Assembly: GCF_030065535.1 (NCBI RefSeq)
Contig: NZ_JASJND010000001.1
Location: forward strand, 124,001 to 188,000
Direction: 5' to 3'
Length of the DNA: 64,000 bases
From: Microbacterium dauci
Lineage (GTDB): Bacteria; Actinomycetota; Actinomycetes; Actinomycetales; Microbacteriaceae
The notes beneath the pieces were generated by a model. The model saw only the letters and a program-made list of their open reading frames with translations, did no database searches and was not told where the DNA came from. Each line of letters begins with the position of its first letter. Within the stretch, counting starts at the first letter, position 1. The translations under genes were made by a program, and so were the position numbers. This document shows, piece after piece, positions 56,677 through 64,000 of the stretch.

Positions 56677-58131
56677 ATGCACTTCTCCGGCGAGCGTCCC
56701 GCGGTCGATCTGACCTACTCCGACGTGTTCCTCGTGCCGCGCCGATCCGGTGTCTCGAGCCGCCTGGACGTCGACCTCTCGCCGCGCGACGGTACGACGG
56801 CGACGCTGCCCCTCGTGGCATCCAACATGAACTCGGTCACCGGGCCCCGGTTGGCGGCCGCGCTCGCTCGACGCGGCGGGCTCGCGGTACTGCCGCAGGA
56901 CATGCCGCTGCAGGACATCGACGCGGCGATCCGGTGGGTCAAGGATCAGCCGGTCCGGTGGGACTCGCCGCTCGTCCTGACGCCGGATGCCACCGTCGCC
57001 GAGGCCGCCGCACTCCTGCCGCCGGCGCCCGGTCACGGCATCGTCGTCGCGACCGGTGGGCCGCGCGTGCACGCGGACGACATCCTCGGCGTCGTGTCGG
57101 CCGAGCGGCTCGGCACGGCGCTCCCCGATGCGACGCTCGGCGACCTCGTGCGAACTCGGGCCGTCTCGATCAACGCGGACGACGTCGAGTCGGCGCGCGC
57201 AGCGTTCGACCTGCTCGTCGAGGCGGATGCGGACATCGCGACCGTGCTGCACCACGGGTACCTCGTCGGCACGCTCTCGCAGCGGACCGCGCTGCGTGCC
57301 GCGCTCTACCAGCCGGCGCTCGACGCCGACGGTCGGCTCATCGTCGCGGCCGCGGTCGGGATCAACGGCGACGTCGCCGCGAAGGCCCGCGCGCTCGCCG
57401 TCGCGGGTGTCGACGTGCTCGTCGTCGACACCGCCCACGGTCATCAGGACAGCATGATCCGGGCGCTCCGGACGATCTCGGCGCTGCAGCTCGGGCTCCC
57501 CGTCGTCGCGGGCAACATCGTCACCGCCGAGGGCGTCGCCGATCTCGTGGATGCGGGTGCGTCGATCCTCAAGGTCGGCGTCGGCCCGGGGGCGATGTGC
57601 ACGACCCGCATGATGACCGCCGTCGGACGACCGCAGTTCTCCGCCGTCCTCGAGACCGCGGAGGCAGCTCGCGCGGTCGGTGCGCACGTGTGGGCCGACG
57701 GCGGCGTCCGCTACCCGCGTGACGTCGCGCTCGCGCTGGCCGCGGGCGCGGCATCCGTCATGATCGGCTCCTGGTTCGCCGGCACGATCGAGGCGCCGGG
57801 GGAGTTGCGCGTCGACCCGGACGGCCGCGTCTTCAAGGAATCGTGGGGCATGGCCTCGACGAAGGCGGTGCAGGGCCGGTTCGGTCGGCTCGACGCCTAC
57901 GAGCGTGCCCGCAAGGAGCTGTTCGCCGAGGGCATCTCGTCGTCGAAGATCTATCTCGACCCCCTGCGGCCGAGCGTCGAGGACCTCGTCGACATGATCA
58001 CCTCGGGTGTCCGGTCGTCGTTCACGTATGCCGGTGCGGCCACGGTTCCCGAGTTCCACGAGCGCGCGACGGTCGGCCTGCAGTCGGCCGCGGGCTACGA
58101 AGAGGGCAAGGCGCTCCCCGTCAGCTGGTGA
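56677..58131 (+). CDS. guaB1: GuaB1-family IMP dehydrogenase-related protein (GMP reductase-like)
   Basis: A 484-residue IMPDH/GMPR barrel with inserted CBS pair (about 95-210). Motifs: LTYSDVFLVPRRSGVSSR, LPLVASNMNSVTG, VDVLVVDTAHGHQDSMI, KVGVGPGAMCTTRMMT with the catalytic Cys, WADGGVRYPRDVALALAAGA and MASTKAVQGRFG. Actinobacteria carry this GuaB1 besides true IMP dehydrogenase; mycobacterial GuaB1 has been reported to be a GMP reductase, converting GMP to IMP for purine salvage. In M. tuberculosis guaB1 (Rv1843c) is next to two CorC-like genes, the same arrangement as here. Confidence 0.9.
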   Translation: MHFSGERPAVDLTYSDVFLVPRRSGVSSRLDVDLSPRDGTTATLPLVASNMNSVTGPRLAAALARRGGLAVLPQDMPLQDIDAAIRWVKDQPVRWDSPLVLTPDATVAEAAALLPPAPGHGIVVATGGPRVHADDILGVVSAERLGTALPDATLGDLVRTRAVSINADDVESARAAFDLLVEADADIATVLHHGYLVGTLSQRTALRAALYQPALDADGRLIVAAAVGINGDVAAKARALAVAGVDVLVVDTAHGHQDSMIRALRTISALQLGLPVVAGNIVTAEGVADLVDAGASILKVGVGPGAMCTTRMMTAVGRPQFSAVLETAEAARAVGAHVWADGGVRYPRDVALALAAGAASVMIGSWFAGTIEAPGELRVDPDGRVFKESWGMASTKAVQGRFGRLDAYERARKELFAEGISSSKIYLDPLRPSVEDLVDMITSGVRSSFTYAGAATVPEFHERATVGLQSAAGYEEGKALPVSW

Positions 58132-58168
58132 CGCGGATGCCGCGCGCGCGACAGATCACGCACGCGCC

Positions 58169-58190
58169 CACGCGCACACGGGTGCGCGTG
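58169..58190. repeat. 9-bp perfect inverted repeat upstream of the corC promoter
   Basis: CACGCGCAC-ACGG-GTGCGCGTG is a perfect palindromic hairpin 37 bp after the guaB1 stop and 3 bp before the TAGAAT box. It could terminate guaB1 transcripts or, since it spans the -35 zone of the next promoter, serve as an operator. Confidence 0.6.
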
Positions 58191-58193
58191 CCG

Positions 58194-58199
58194 TAGAAT
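58194..58199 (+). promoter_or_regulatory. -10 box for the leader peptide/corC operon
   Basis: TAGAAT, 10 nt before the leader-peptide ATG at 58210. Transcription would start about 4 nt before, or at, that ATG. Confidence 0.6.
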
Positions 58200-58209
58200 C
58201 GTCCGCACA

Positions 58210-58278
58210 ATGGACGACCCTCCCAGTAGACCTTCGCCCCACCGACCCTGCTCCCCGATGTTCGGGGGTGACGTGTGA
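58210..58278 (+). CDS. Proline-rich leader peptide of the corC operon (22 residues)
   Basis: The frame reads MDDPPSRPSPHRPCSPMFGG then Asp-Val and TGA; six of residues 4-16 are proline, after two acidic residues. It begins just after a TAGAAT box and its TGA shares one base with the ATG of the CNNM/CorC magnesium-transport gene. Near its end lies a CCCCG/CGGGG hairpin that holds the corC ribosome site. In Salmonella the short proline-rich leaders mgtL, mgtP and corL let low magnesium or proline-tRNA slow the ribosome and so switch on magnesium transporters. This layout fits such a sensor. Translation and magnesium response are inference. Confidence 0.65.
   Translation: MDDPPSRPSPHRPCSPMFGGDV
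58253..58267 (+). promoter_or_regulatory. Hairpin overlapping the corC ribosome binding site
   Basis: CCCCG-ATGTT-CGGGG, inside the leader-peptide frame. The right arm is part of GGGGG (58264-58268), the only Shine-Dalgarno-like sequence before the corC ATG at 58278. A ribosome on the leader would open it; one stalled earlier at the prolines would not. Confidence 0.5.
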
Positions 58279-59606
58279 TGGACTACGTCATGTTGGGCGT
58301 GGGGCTCCTCCTGACCGTGGGGACCGGCCTGTTCGTCGCGAGCGAGTTCGCGCTCGTGAACCTCGACCGCGCCGACCTCGAAGCGCGTCGCGCCGCAGGC
58401 GAATCCCGCTTGTCGTTGACGATCAACGCGCTGCGCATCACCTCCACGCACCTCTCGAGCGCGCAACTGGGCATCACGCTCACGACCCTGCTCACCGGCT
58501 ACACGATGGAGCCGGCGCTCTCGAACCTGATGCGCCCGCTGTTCACCGCGTGGGGCGTGCCCGAAGAGGCATCGCGCCCGATCTCGACCGTCGTGGCGAT
58601 GACCATCGCGACGATCTTCTCGATGATCATCGGCGAACTGGTGCCGAAGAACTTCGCGCTCGCCGTGCCGCGGCAGACCGCGAAGCTCGTCATCGGGTTC
58701 CAGACCGTGTTCACCGCCGTGTTCCGGCCCGCCATCGTCGTGCTCAACGGCAGCGCGAACGCCGTGCTGCGGTCGATGGGCATCGAGCCGAAGGAGGAGC
58801 TGTCGGGGGCGCGCACCGCGGAAGAGCTCTCGAGCCTCGTGCGTCGCTCCGCGAGCGCCGGCGTGCTCGAGAAGGACACCGCGTCGCTGCTCGACCGCAC
58901 GCTCACCTTCTCGCGCCTCACCACGGCGGACGTCATGACCCCGCGGCCGAGCATCCACGCCGTGGCATCCGACGACAGCGTTGAAGACGTCATCCAGCTC
59001 GCCCGCCGCACCGGCCACAGCCGGTTCCCGGTGTACGCCGAGTCGATGGACGACATCACCGGCATCGTCCACCTCAAGCAGGCCGTCGCCGTTCCGCGCG
59101 AGCGTCGCGCCGAGGTGCCCGCGGCCGCGATCGCCGAGGAGCCGCTCCGTGTGCCGGAGGCGGTCCACCTCGACGGGCTCATGTCCGAGCTCCGCTCCCG
59201 TGGCTACCAGATGGCCGTCGTCGTCGACGAGTACGGCGGGACCGCGGGCGTCGTGACGCTCGAGGACCTCGTCGAGGAGATCGTCGGTGAAGTGCTCGAT
59301 GAGCACGACCGCAGCCGTGCGGGCGTCGTCCGCGCCGCGGGGTCGATCATCTTCCCCGGTGACCTGCGCCCCGATGAAGTGCTCGACCGCACCGGCATCC
59401 GGGTGCCCGAAGGCGATGTCTACGACACCGTCGGCGGGTTCATCATGGCGACACTCGAACGCATCCCGATCGTCGGTGACGAGATCCAGCTCGAGGACGG
59501 CACGATCGCCGTCCAGCGCATGGACGGTCGCCGCGTCGACCGCGTGAAGTTCGTGCCCGCGCCGGTGCCGGTCGGGGCCGAGACGGAAGGGGGTGAGGAC
59601 CGATGA
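58278..59606 (+). CDS. CNNM/CorC-family membrane protein with CBS pair (first copy)
   Basis: The 442-residue protein has an N-terminal DUF21/CNNM membrane domain (about 1-190; four helices, [62 protein letters not shown]), a CBS pair (about 205-330; [30 protein letters not shown]) and a C-terminal CorC_HlyC domain (about 345-435). CNNM/CorC proteins transport magnesium, some as Na+/Mg2+ exchangers, with the CBS pair sensing Mg-ATP. The ATG at 58278 shares its first base with the leader-peptide stop. Homologous to Rv1842c, next to guaB1 in mycobacteria. Confidence 0.92.
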   Translation: MDYVMLGVGLLLTVGTGLFVASEFALVNLDRADLEARRAAGESRLSLTINALRITSTHLSSAQLGITLTTLLTGYTMEPALSNLMRPLFTAWGVPEEASRPISTVVAMTIATIFSMIIGELVPKNFALAVPRQTAKLVIGFQTVFTAVFRPAIVVLNGSANAVLRSMGIEPKEELSGARTAEELSSLVRRSASAGVLEKDTASLLDRTLTFSRLTTADVMTPRPSIHAVASDDSVEDVIQLARRTGHSRFPVYAESMDDITGIVHLKQAVAVPRERRAEVPAAAIAEEPLRVPEAVHLDGLMSELRSRGYQMAVVVDEYGGTAGVVTLEDLVEEIVGEVLDEHDRSRAGVVRAAGSIIFPGDLRPDEVLDRTGIRVPEGDVYDTVGGFIMATLERIPIVGDEIQLEDGTIAVQRMDGRRVDRVKFVPAPVPVGAETEGGEDR

Positions 59607-60655
59607 GCGATTGGGCTGGAATCGCCTGGCTCGTGGTGCTCCTCGTCGCCAACGCCTTCTTCGTCGGTGCCGAGTTCGCCGTCATCTCGGCGCGACGCTC
59701 GCAGATCGAGCCGCTCGCCGAGAAGGGCTCGCGTGCGGCGAAGACCGCGCTGTGGGCGATGGAGCACGCGACGCTCATGCTCGCGACCTGTCAGCTCGGC
59801 ATCACGATCTGCTCGCTGCTGATCCTGAACGTCTCGGAACCCGCGATCCACCACCTGCTGGCGGTGCCGCTGGAGTTCTTCGGCTGGCCGTACGCGGTCG
59901 TGGATGTCGTCGCGTTCGTCATCGCGCTGCTGCTGGTGTCGTACCTGCACGTCGTGTTCGGCGAGATGGTGCCCAAGAACCTCGCGTTCTCGGTGCCCGA
60001 CCGCGCCGTGCTGCTGCTGGCTCCGCCGCTCGTGTGGGTCTCGCGGGTGTTCCACCCCGTGATCGTGGCGCTGAACTGGATCGCGAACCACATCGTGCGC
60101 CTGTTCCGCGTCGAGCCGAAGGACGAGGCCGCCTCGACCTTCACGCTCGACGAGGTCGCCACGATCGTGAACCAGTCGCGCATGGAAGGCGTCCTCGACG
60201 ACGCCTCCGGCGCGGTCGCCGCGGTCGTGGAGTTCACCGACAAGAAGGCGGGCGACATCGCGGTGCCGCTGGCCGAGCTCGTCACGTTGCCCGAGACGAC
60301 GACGCCCGATGAGATCGAACGCGCCGTCGCCCGCCACGGGTTCTCGCGCTATGTGATCGTCGACGAGGACGGCGCGCCCCTCGGGTACGTCCACCTCAAG
60401 GACGTGCTGCGGGCCGCCGAGGGTGCCGACGCCGAGTCGAACGTCGAGCGGCCGATCAAGCCGAAGCGCATCCACCACATGCTGCCGATCAGCGAGTCGA
60501 CCGACCTCGAGGACGCGCTGGCGCTCATGCGCCGCTCGTCGCGTCACCTCGCGCAGGTGCGCGACGCGGCCGGTGAGACGACGGCAGTGCTGTTCCTCGA
60601 GGACATCATCGAGGAACTCGTCGGAGAGGTGCACGACGCGACGCGTCGGATCTGA
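59603..60655 (+). CDS. CNNM/CorC-family membrane protein with CBS pair (second copy)
   Basis: A 350-residue paralog coupled to the first by ATGA. The DUF21 membrane domain (about 1-190) has VGAEFAVISARRSQIEPLAEKG, ATCQLGITICSLLILNVSEPA and VFGEMVPKNLAFSVPDRAV. The CBS region (about 205-345) has TDKKAGDIAVPLAELVTLPE and FSRYVIVDEDGAPLG and ends ELVGEVHDATRRI. Unlike the first copy it stops before a CorC_HlyC domain. CNNM proteins work as dimers, so the two genes may encode a heterodimeric magnesium transporter. A strong terminator follows. Confidence 0.92.
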   Translation: MSDWAGIAWLVVLLVANAFFVGAEFAVISARRSQIEPLAEKGSRAAKTALWAMEHATLMLATCQLGITICSLLILNVSEPAIHHLLAVPLEFFGWPYAVVDVVAFVIALLLVSYLHVVFGEMVPKNLAFSVPDRAVLLLAPPLVWVSRVFHPVIVALNWIANHIVRLFRVEPKDEAASTFTLDEVATIVNQSRMEGVLDDASGAVAAVVEFTDKKAGDIAVPLAELVTLPETTTPDEIERAVARHGFSRYVIVDEDGAPLGYVHLKDVLRAAEGADAESNVERPIKPKRIHHMLPISESTDLEDALALMRRSSRHLAQVRDAAGETTAVLFLEDIIEELVGEVHDATRRI

Positions 60656-60665
60656 CCCGGATGCC

Positions 60666-60705
60666 ACGACGCCCGCCGCCCGCTTCGTGCGGGGGCGGGC
60701 GTCGT
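60666..60705 (+). terminator. Hairpin terminator after the corC operon
   Basis: A 12-bp perfect outer stem (ACGACGCCCGCC / GGCGGGCGTCGT) with an inner CCCGC-TTCGT-GCGGG stem, 10 nt after the second CorC stop and before the convergent oxidoreductase gene. Confidence 0.78.
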
Positions 60706-60717
60706 CGCCTGTGCGCG

Positions 60718-61794
60718 TCAGCGGTGCCGGCGGGCGCGGTCGTACTGCGGGGGCCACAACGACGCGGCATCCGCGTCGCGCAGTTCTCCCGCGGCGCGGA
60801 GCGCGAAGTGCGGGTCGCGGAGCCACTCCCGGCCGACCATGATCGCGTCGGCGAGGCCGTCCTGCAGGACCGTCTCGGCCTGCGGGCCGTCGGTGATCTC
60901 GCCGACGGCGGTGACGAGCAGGCCGGTGCGCTCGCGGATCGCGGCGGCGAACGGCACCTGGTAGCCCGGGCCGGTGGTGATGCGCTGGTGGGCGACGAGG
61001 CCGCCAGTGGAGATGTCGATGACGGTGGCGCCGCGGTCGGCGACCCATTGCGCGACCGTCGCGGTCTCTTCGACGTCCCAGCCGCCGTCGGCCCAGTCGG
61101 TGGCGGAGAACCGGACCGCGATCGTGCGGGTGGGCGCTGCGGCCCGGACGGCCTCGACGACGCGGAGCAGGAATCGTGCGCGGTTCTCGAGCGTCCCGCC
61201 GTACTCGTCCGTGCGGAGATTCGACAGCGGCGAGAGGAACTGGTGCAGCAGGTAGCCGTGGGCGGCGTGGATCTCGAGCAGGTCGAAACCAGCCTCGCCG
61301 GCGCGGCGGGCCGCGGCGGCGAACGCACCCACGAGGTCGTCGATGCGGGCGGTCGTCAGCTCTGCAGGCTCTGCGTAGCCGTCGAACGCGATCGCCGAGG
61401 GGGCTTCGGTGACCCAGCCGCCGGCATCGAGCGGCACGCTCCCGCGGGTCGCGTCGAACGGGCGGTGTGTCGAGGCCTTGCGTCCTGCGTGGGCAAGCTG
61501 GATGCCGGCGGCCGCGCCGCGAGCGTGGATCGCGGCGACGATCGGCGCCCACGCGTCGCGCTGTTCGTCGTTCCAGAGCCCCGTGTCGAACGGCGTGATC
61601 CGACCCTCGGGGACGACGCCGCTCGCCTCTGCGATGACCACGCCGGCGCCACCCGAGGCGAACTGCGCGAGGTGCACGTGGTGCCAGTCGTTCGGCACGC
61701 CGTCCTGCGCCGAGTACTGACACATCGGTGACACCCAGAGGCGGTTGCGGACGGTCAGCCCGTCGATCTCGAGGGGCGTGAACAGCAGGCTCAT
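60718..61794 (-). CDS. Old yellow enzyme-family NADH:flavin oxidoreductase (YqjM-like)
   Basis: A 358-residue FMN-binding TIM barrel. The N-terminus LTVRNRLWVSPMCQYSA has the Cys of the YqjM class; then GIQLAHAGRKAS, IHAAHGYLLHQFLSPLSNLR (His-x-x-His active site region), EYGGTLENRARF, and GREWLRDPHFALRAA at the end. OYE enzymes reduce activated alkenes (enals, enones, nitroesters) with NAD(P)H and often help detoxify electrophiles. The ATG follows GGAG at 7 nt. Single gene, divergent from nnrD by 29 bp. Confidence 0.93.
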   Translation of the reverse strand: MSLLFTPLEIDGLTVRNRLWVSPMCQYSAQDGVPNDWHHVHLAQFASGGAGVVIAEASGVVPEGRITPFDTGLWNDEQRDAWAPIVAAIHARGAAAGIQLAHAGRKASTHRPFDATRGSVPLDAGGWVTEAPSAIAFDGYAEPAELTTARIDDLVGAFAAAARRAGEAGFDLLEIHAAHGYLLHQFLSPLSNLRTDEYGGTLENRARFLLRVVEAVRAAAPTRTIAVRFSATDWADGGWDVEETATVAQWVADRGATVIDISTGGLVAHQRITTGPGYQVPFAAAIRERTGLLVTAVGEITDGPQAETVLQDGLADAIMVGREWLRDPHFALRAAGELRDADAASLWPPQYDRARRHR

Positions 61795-61811
61795 GCAGGT
61801 CTCCGTCGCAG

Positions 61812-61817
61812 TAGGGT
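61812..61817 (+). promoter_or_regulatory. -10 box for nnrD
   Basis: TAGGGT ends 6 nt before the ATG at 61824; leaderless. Confidence 0.55.
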
Positions 61818-61823
61818 GGCGCC

Positions 61824-62627
61824 ATGACGGGGCGCGGATGGACCGAAGCGGATGTCGCCGCGGTGCTCAGAAGCCCAACGGCCTCGGATGACAAGTATTC
61901 CCGCGGCGTCGTCGGCATGCGGACCGGGTCGACGGCGTTCCCCGGTGCCGCCGTGCTCGGCGTCGAAGCAGCCTGGCGCACGGGCGTCGGCATGGTCCGT
62001 TACCTCGGGCCCGCGGCGTCCCTCGTCCTCGCACGCCGTCCCGAGACGGTCGCGGCCGCCGGTCGCGTGCAGGCGTGGGTGATCGGGTCGGGGACGAATG
62101 CCGCGTCTCGAGACGCCGCCGAGACCGAGGCCCTGCGCGAGGTGCTCGAAGGCAGTGTGCCCGTCGTCGTCGACGCCGGCGCGCTCGACCTTGCGCCGGC
62201 GGCATCCGCTCCGGTCATCGTGACGCCGCACGCCGGGGAGCACGGGCAGCTGCGCGACGCGCTCGGACTGGATGCCGACGTCGACAGCCCGGCGGAGACC
62301 GCGACCGCACTCGGCGCCGTCGTCGTCCGCAAGGGCGCGCGCTCCGAGATCGCCGCACCGGGACTCGATTCCCTGGTGGTGGAGGCGCCGACATCGTGGC
62401 TCGCGACCGCCGGCACGGGCGACGTGCTCGCCGGGATCGTCGGTGCGCTGGCCGCGGGAGCGGATGCCACCGACGCGCCCACGCTGCAGCGGATCGCCGC
62501 CTCGGCGGTGTGGCTGCACGGGCAGGCGGCATCCGCAGCGGTGGCAGCGAACGGCGGCGGGCCGATCGTCGCGCTCGACGTGGCCGAGCACATCCCGGGT
62601 GTGATCGGGCGCGTGCTGCGACGCTGA
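61824..62627 (+). CDS. nnrD: ADP-dependent NAD(P)H-hydrate dehydratase
   Basis: NnrD repairs NAD(P)H that has been damaged by hydration, dehydrating the S-hydrate with ADP as energy source. The 267-residue ribokinase-like protein has DKYSRGVVGMRTGSTAFPGA, the VTPHAGEHGQL motif and the catalytic-loop TAGTGDVLAGIVGAL. It is a stand-alone dehydratase; the NnrE epimerase domain found fused in some bacteria is absent here. Length is near the family's 270-290. Leaderless ATG. Confidence 0.92.
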   Translation: MTGRGWTEADVAAVLRSPTASDDKYSRGVVGMRTGSTAFPGAAVLGVEAAWRTGVGMVRYLGPAASLVLARRPETVAAAGRVQAWVIGSGTNAASRDAAETEALREVLEGSVPVVVDAGALDLAPAASAPVIVTPHAGEHGQLRDALGLDADVDSPAETATALGAVVVRKGARSEIAAPGLDSLVVEAPTSWLATAGTGDVLAGIVGALAAGADATDAPTLQRIAASAVWLHGQAASAAVAANGGGPIVALDVAEHIPGVIGRVLRR

Positions 62628-62644
62628 CGCGGAGACCCCGCTCG

Positions 62645-62650
62645 TAGGAT
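62645..62650 (+). promoter_or_regulatory. -10 box for the GT87-like gene
   Basis: TAGGAT ends 6 nt before the GTG at 62657; leaderless. Confidence 0.55.
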
Positions 62651-62656
62651 GGGGTC

Positions 62657-63862
62657 GTGACGAATCGGGTCGTGCTGTGGATCGCATTCGCCGTCGTCCA
62701 CCTCGTCGTCGCCTGGCTCGGATTCTTCATGCCGAACGAGCCCATGGGGGACGTGTACCGCGTCTACGAGCCGTGGTCCGCCGCCGCCTGGGAGGGTCGC
62801 GGCATCGTCGGCGTCACCGAGGCGTGGGTGTATCCGCAGCTCGCGCTCCTGCCGATGCTCCTCGCGCACGCACCGGGTGCGCTCCTCGGCGACTACACGC
62901 TCGGGTGGGCCGTCCTCGTGACGGCCGTCGACGCCGTCGCGTTCGCGGTCCTGGTCGGCGCGGGGCGCTCGCACGGCCGCGTCGTCGCGGCGTGGTTCTG
63001 GCTCGTCGCGATCGCCTGCCTCGGCCCGGTCGGGATGTACCGGCTCGACGGCATGACGGTGCCGCTGGCGATCATCGCGCTGCTCTGGCTCGTCGGTCGA
63101 CCCTGGGCGGCATCCATCCTGCTCGCGGCGGCGACCTGGATGAAGGTCTGGCCGGCAGCGCTGCTCGCGGCGGCACTCGTCGCCATCCGCCGCCGCGGTG
63201 CCGTCGTCGGCGGTGCCGCGATCGTGACGGCGCTCGTCATCGGGGGCGTCGTCGCGGCCGGCGGCGGCGCGCACGCGCTCGGATTCGTCGCGGGGCAGAC
63301 CGGCCGCGGCCTGCAGGTCGAGGCGCCGATCAGTGCGCCCTACCTCTGGGGTGCGCTCCTGCGCGTCGACGGGTTCTGGGTGTTCTACGACCAGGAACTG
63401 CTGACCTTCCAGGTGACCGGCAGCCAGGTCGACGTCGTCATCGCCGTCATGACGCCGGTGCTCGCGGTGACGGCGCTCGCCATCGCCGGGATCGGCGCGT
63501 GGAAGGCGTCGCGAGGGGTGTCGTTCGTACGGCTCTTCCCGCCCCTCGCTCTCGCGCTCGTGGCGGCGCTCATCGTCTGCAACAAGGTCGGGTCGCCGCA
63601 GTTCCAGACCTGGCTGTTCCCGGTGATCGTCTTGGGGCTCGTCGTCGACCGTCGACGGTGGGCGCTGCCCGGTGTCCTCGTCCTCGCGGTCGCCGGGCTC
63701 ACCCAGCTCGTGTACCCCGTGCTGTACATGGGGATCTTGTACCCCGAGCCGATCGCAGTGACGGTGCTTTCCGTCCGGAACCTGCTCCTGTTCGCGTTGC
63801 TGGCCTGGATGGTCGTCCGGCTCGTGCGCCTGCCCGTCCCCACTCGCCCCGCCCTCGTCTGA
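62657..63862 (+). CDS. GT87-like polyprenol-phosphate mannosyltransferase, multi-pass membrane protein
   Basis: A 401-residue protein with about ten helices. After the first helix comes FFMPNEPMGDVYRVYEPWSA, where an Asp in the first external loop matches the catalytic position of GT-C enzymes; later motifs include WMKVWPAALLAAALVAI (a common K-x-x-P/W feature of GT87) and NKVGSPQFQTWLFPV. GT87 enzymes of actinobacteria use polyprenyl-phosphate mannose to extend mannolipids on the outer face of the membrane. GTG start behind a leaderless box. Substrate is inferred only. Confidence 0.75.
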   Translation: MTNRVVLWIAFAVVHLVVAWLGFFMPNEPMGDVYRVYEPWSAAAWEGRGIVGVTEAWVYPQLALLPMLLAHAPGALLGDYTLGWAVLVTAVDAVAFAVLVGAGRSHGRVVAAWFWLVAIACLGPVGMYRLDGMTVPLAIIALLWLVGRPWAASILLAAATWMKVWPAALLAAALVAIRRRGAVVGGAAIVTALVIGGVVAAGGGAHALGFVAGQTGRGLQVEAPISAPYLWGALLRVDGFWVFYDQELLTFQVTGSQVDVVIAVMTPVLAVTALAIAGIGAWKASRGVSFVRLFPPLALALVAALIVCNKVGSPQFQTWLFPVIVLGLVVDRRRWALPGVLVLAVAGLTQLVYPVLYMGILYPEPIAVTVLSVRNLLLFALLAWMVVRLVRLPVPTRPALV

Positions 63863-63874
63863 CCGGAGGTTCCC

Positions 63875-64000
63875 ATGCTCATCGCCTTCTCCGTCGCCCC
63901 CAGCGGCACCGGCCGCCCCGACGCGTCGGTGCACGACGCGGTCGCCGCCGCGGTCTCGGTGGTCCGTGCCTCGGGGCTCCCGCACCGGACCGGCTCGATG
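63875..64000 (+). CDS. Thiamine-binding/MTH1187 family protein, 3' end cut by window edge
   Basis: The first 42 codons are present: MLIAFSVAPSGTGRPDASVH, then DAVAAAVSVVRASGLPHRTG and Ser-Met. The opening strand and the helix AVAAAVSVVRASGL match the ferredoxin-like YkoF/MTH1187 fold of thiamine-binding proteins, which sequester thiamine or HMP. The ATG follows GGAGG at 5 nt, 12 bp after the mannosyltransferase stop, so it is probably cotranscribed. The rest lies outside the window. Confidence 0.7.
   Translation, partial: MLIAFSVAPSGTGRPDASVHDAVAAAVSVVRASGLPHRTGSM

Overview
The window is about 70% GC and densely coded, with genes overlapping through ATGA, GTGA or TGATG junctions. It is a chromosomal segment of a high-GC Actinobacterium, most likely a Microbacteriaceae (Microbacterium-like) member of the Micrococcales. 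The evidence is two WhiB proteins, mtrA-mtrB-lpqB, a fused Kgd-type 2-oxoglutarate dehydrogenase, a SigH/RshA pair, PdtaS next to WhiB1, and GuaB1 next to two CNNM/CorC genes. Many genes are recalled as neighbours in Mycobacterium tuberculosis too; that comparison is from memory, not from a search.

Region 1 (1-18.5 kb) is a cell-envelope polysaccharide locus. It holds a membrane protein cut by the window edge, an OafA-type acyltransferase with an SGNH domain, a GT2 glycosyltransferase, a MurB-like/MurA-like pair, a UDP-glucuronate-type epimerase, a serine acetyltransferase-like enzyme and a Wzx flippase. Then comes a compact galactan cassette: UDP-galactopyranose mutase, a Wzm/Wzt ABC exporter, and GlfT1-like and GlfT2-like galactofuranosyltransferases. 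Two coupled O-antigen ligase/polymerase-type proteins close the locus.

Region 2 (18.5-40.5 kb) is conserved actinobacterial core: manA, whiB2, a large membrane glycosyltransferase, a DUF5719 protein, a metallopeptidase-family protein, a DUF3499 protein, ahcY, mtrA-mtrB-lpqB, comF, hpf and secA. A fur-katG oxidative-stress module lies between ahcY and mtrA, and a serine hydrolase/coiled-coil pair lies before secA. Region 3 (40.5-52 kb) carries an aminotransferase, an Rv3235-like protein, a two-gene DNA-binding module, a SAF/CpaE-like pair, pdtaS, whiB1, bcp, rsgA-aroA and sigH-rshA. Region 4 (52-64 kb) carries a diacylglycerol kinase-family enzyme, kgd, guaB1, a proline-rich leader peptide followed by two CNNM/CorC genes, an OYE-type oxidoreductase, an NAD(P)H-hydrate dehydratase, a GT87-like mannosyltransferase and the start of a thiamine-binding-family gene.

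The clearest regulatory theme is leaderless transcription. About twenty genes have a TANNNT box (usually TAGNNT) ending 6-9 nt before the start codon. Three such boxes appear to drive tiny open frames just upstream of a real gene: corC, secA and the metallopeptidase-family gene. The corC leader peptide is acidic, then proline-rich, and ends on the corC start codon, as expected of a magnesium-sensing leader. sigH has an exact GGAAT-N18-GTT promoter plus a second, internal leaderless start. No tRNA, rRNA, CRISPR array, insertion sequence or prophage was seen, and no gene-free stretch exceeds 300 bases.
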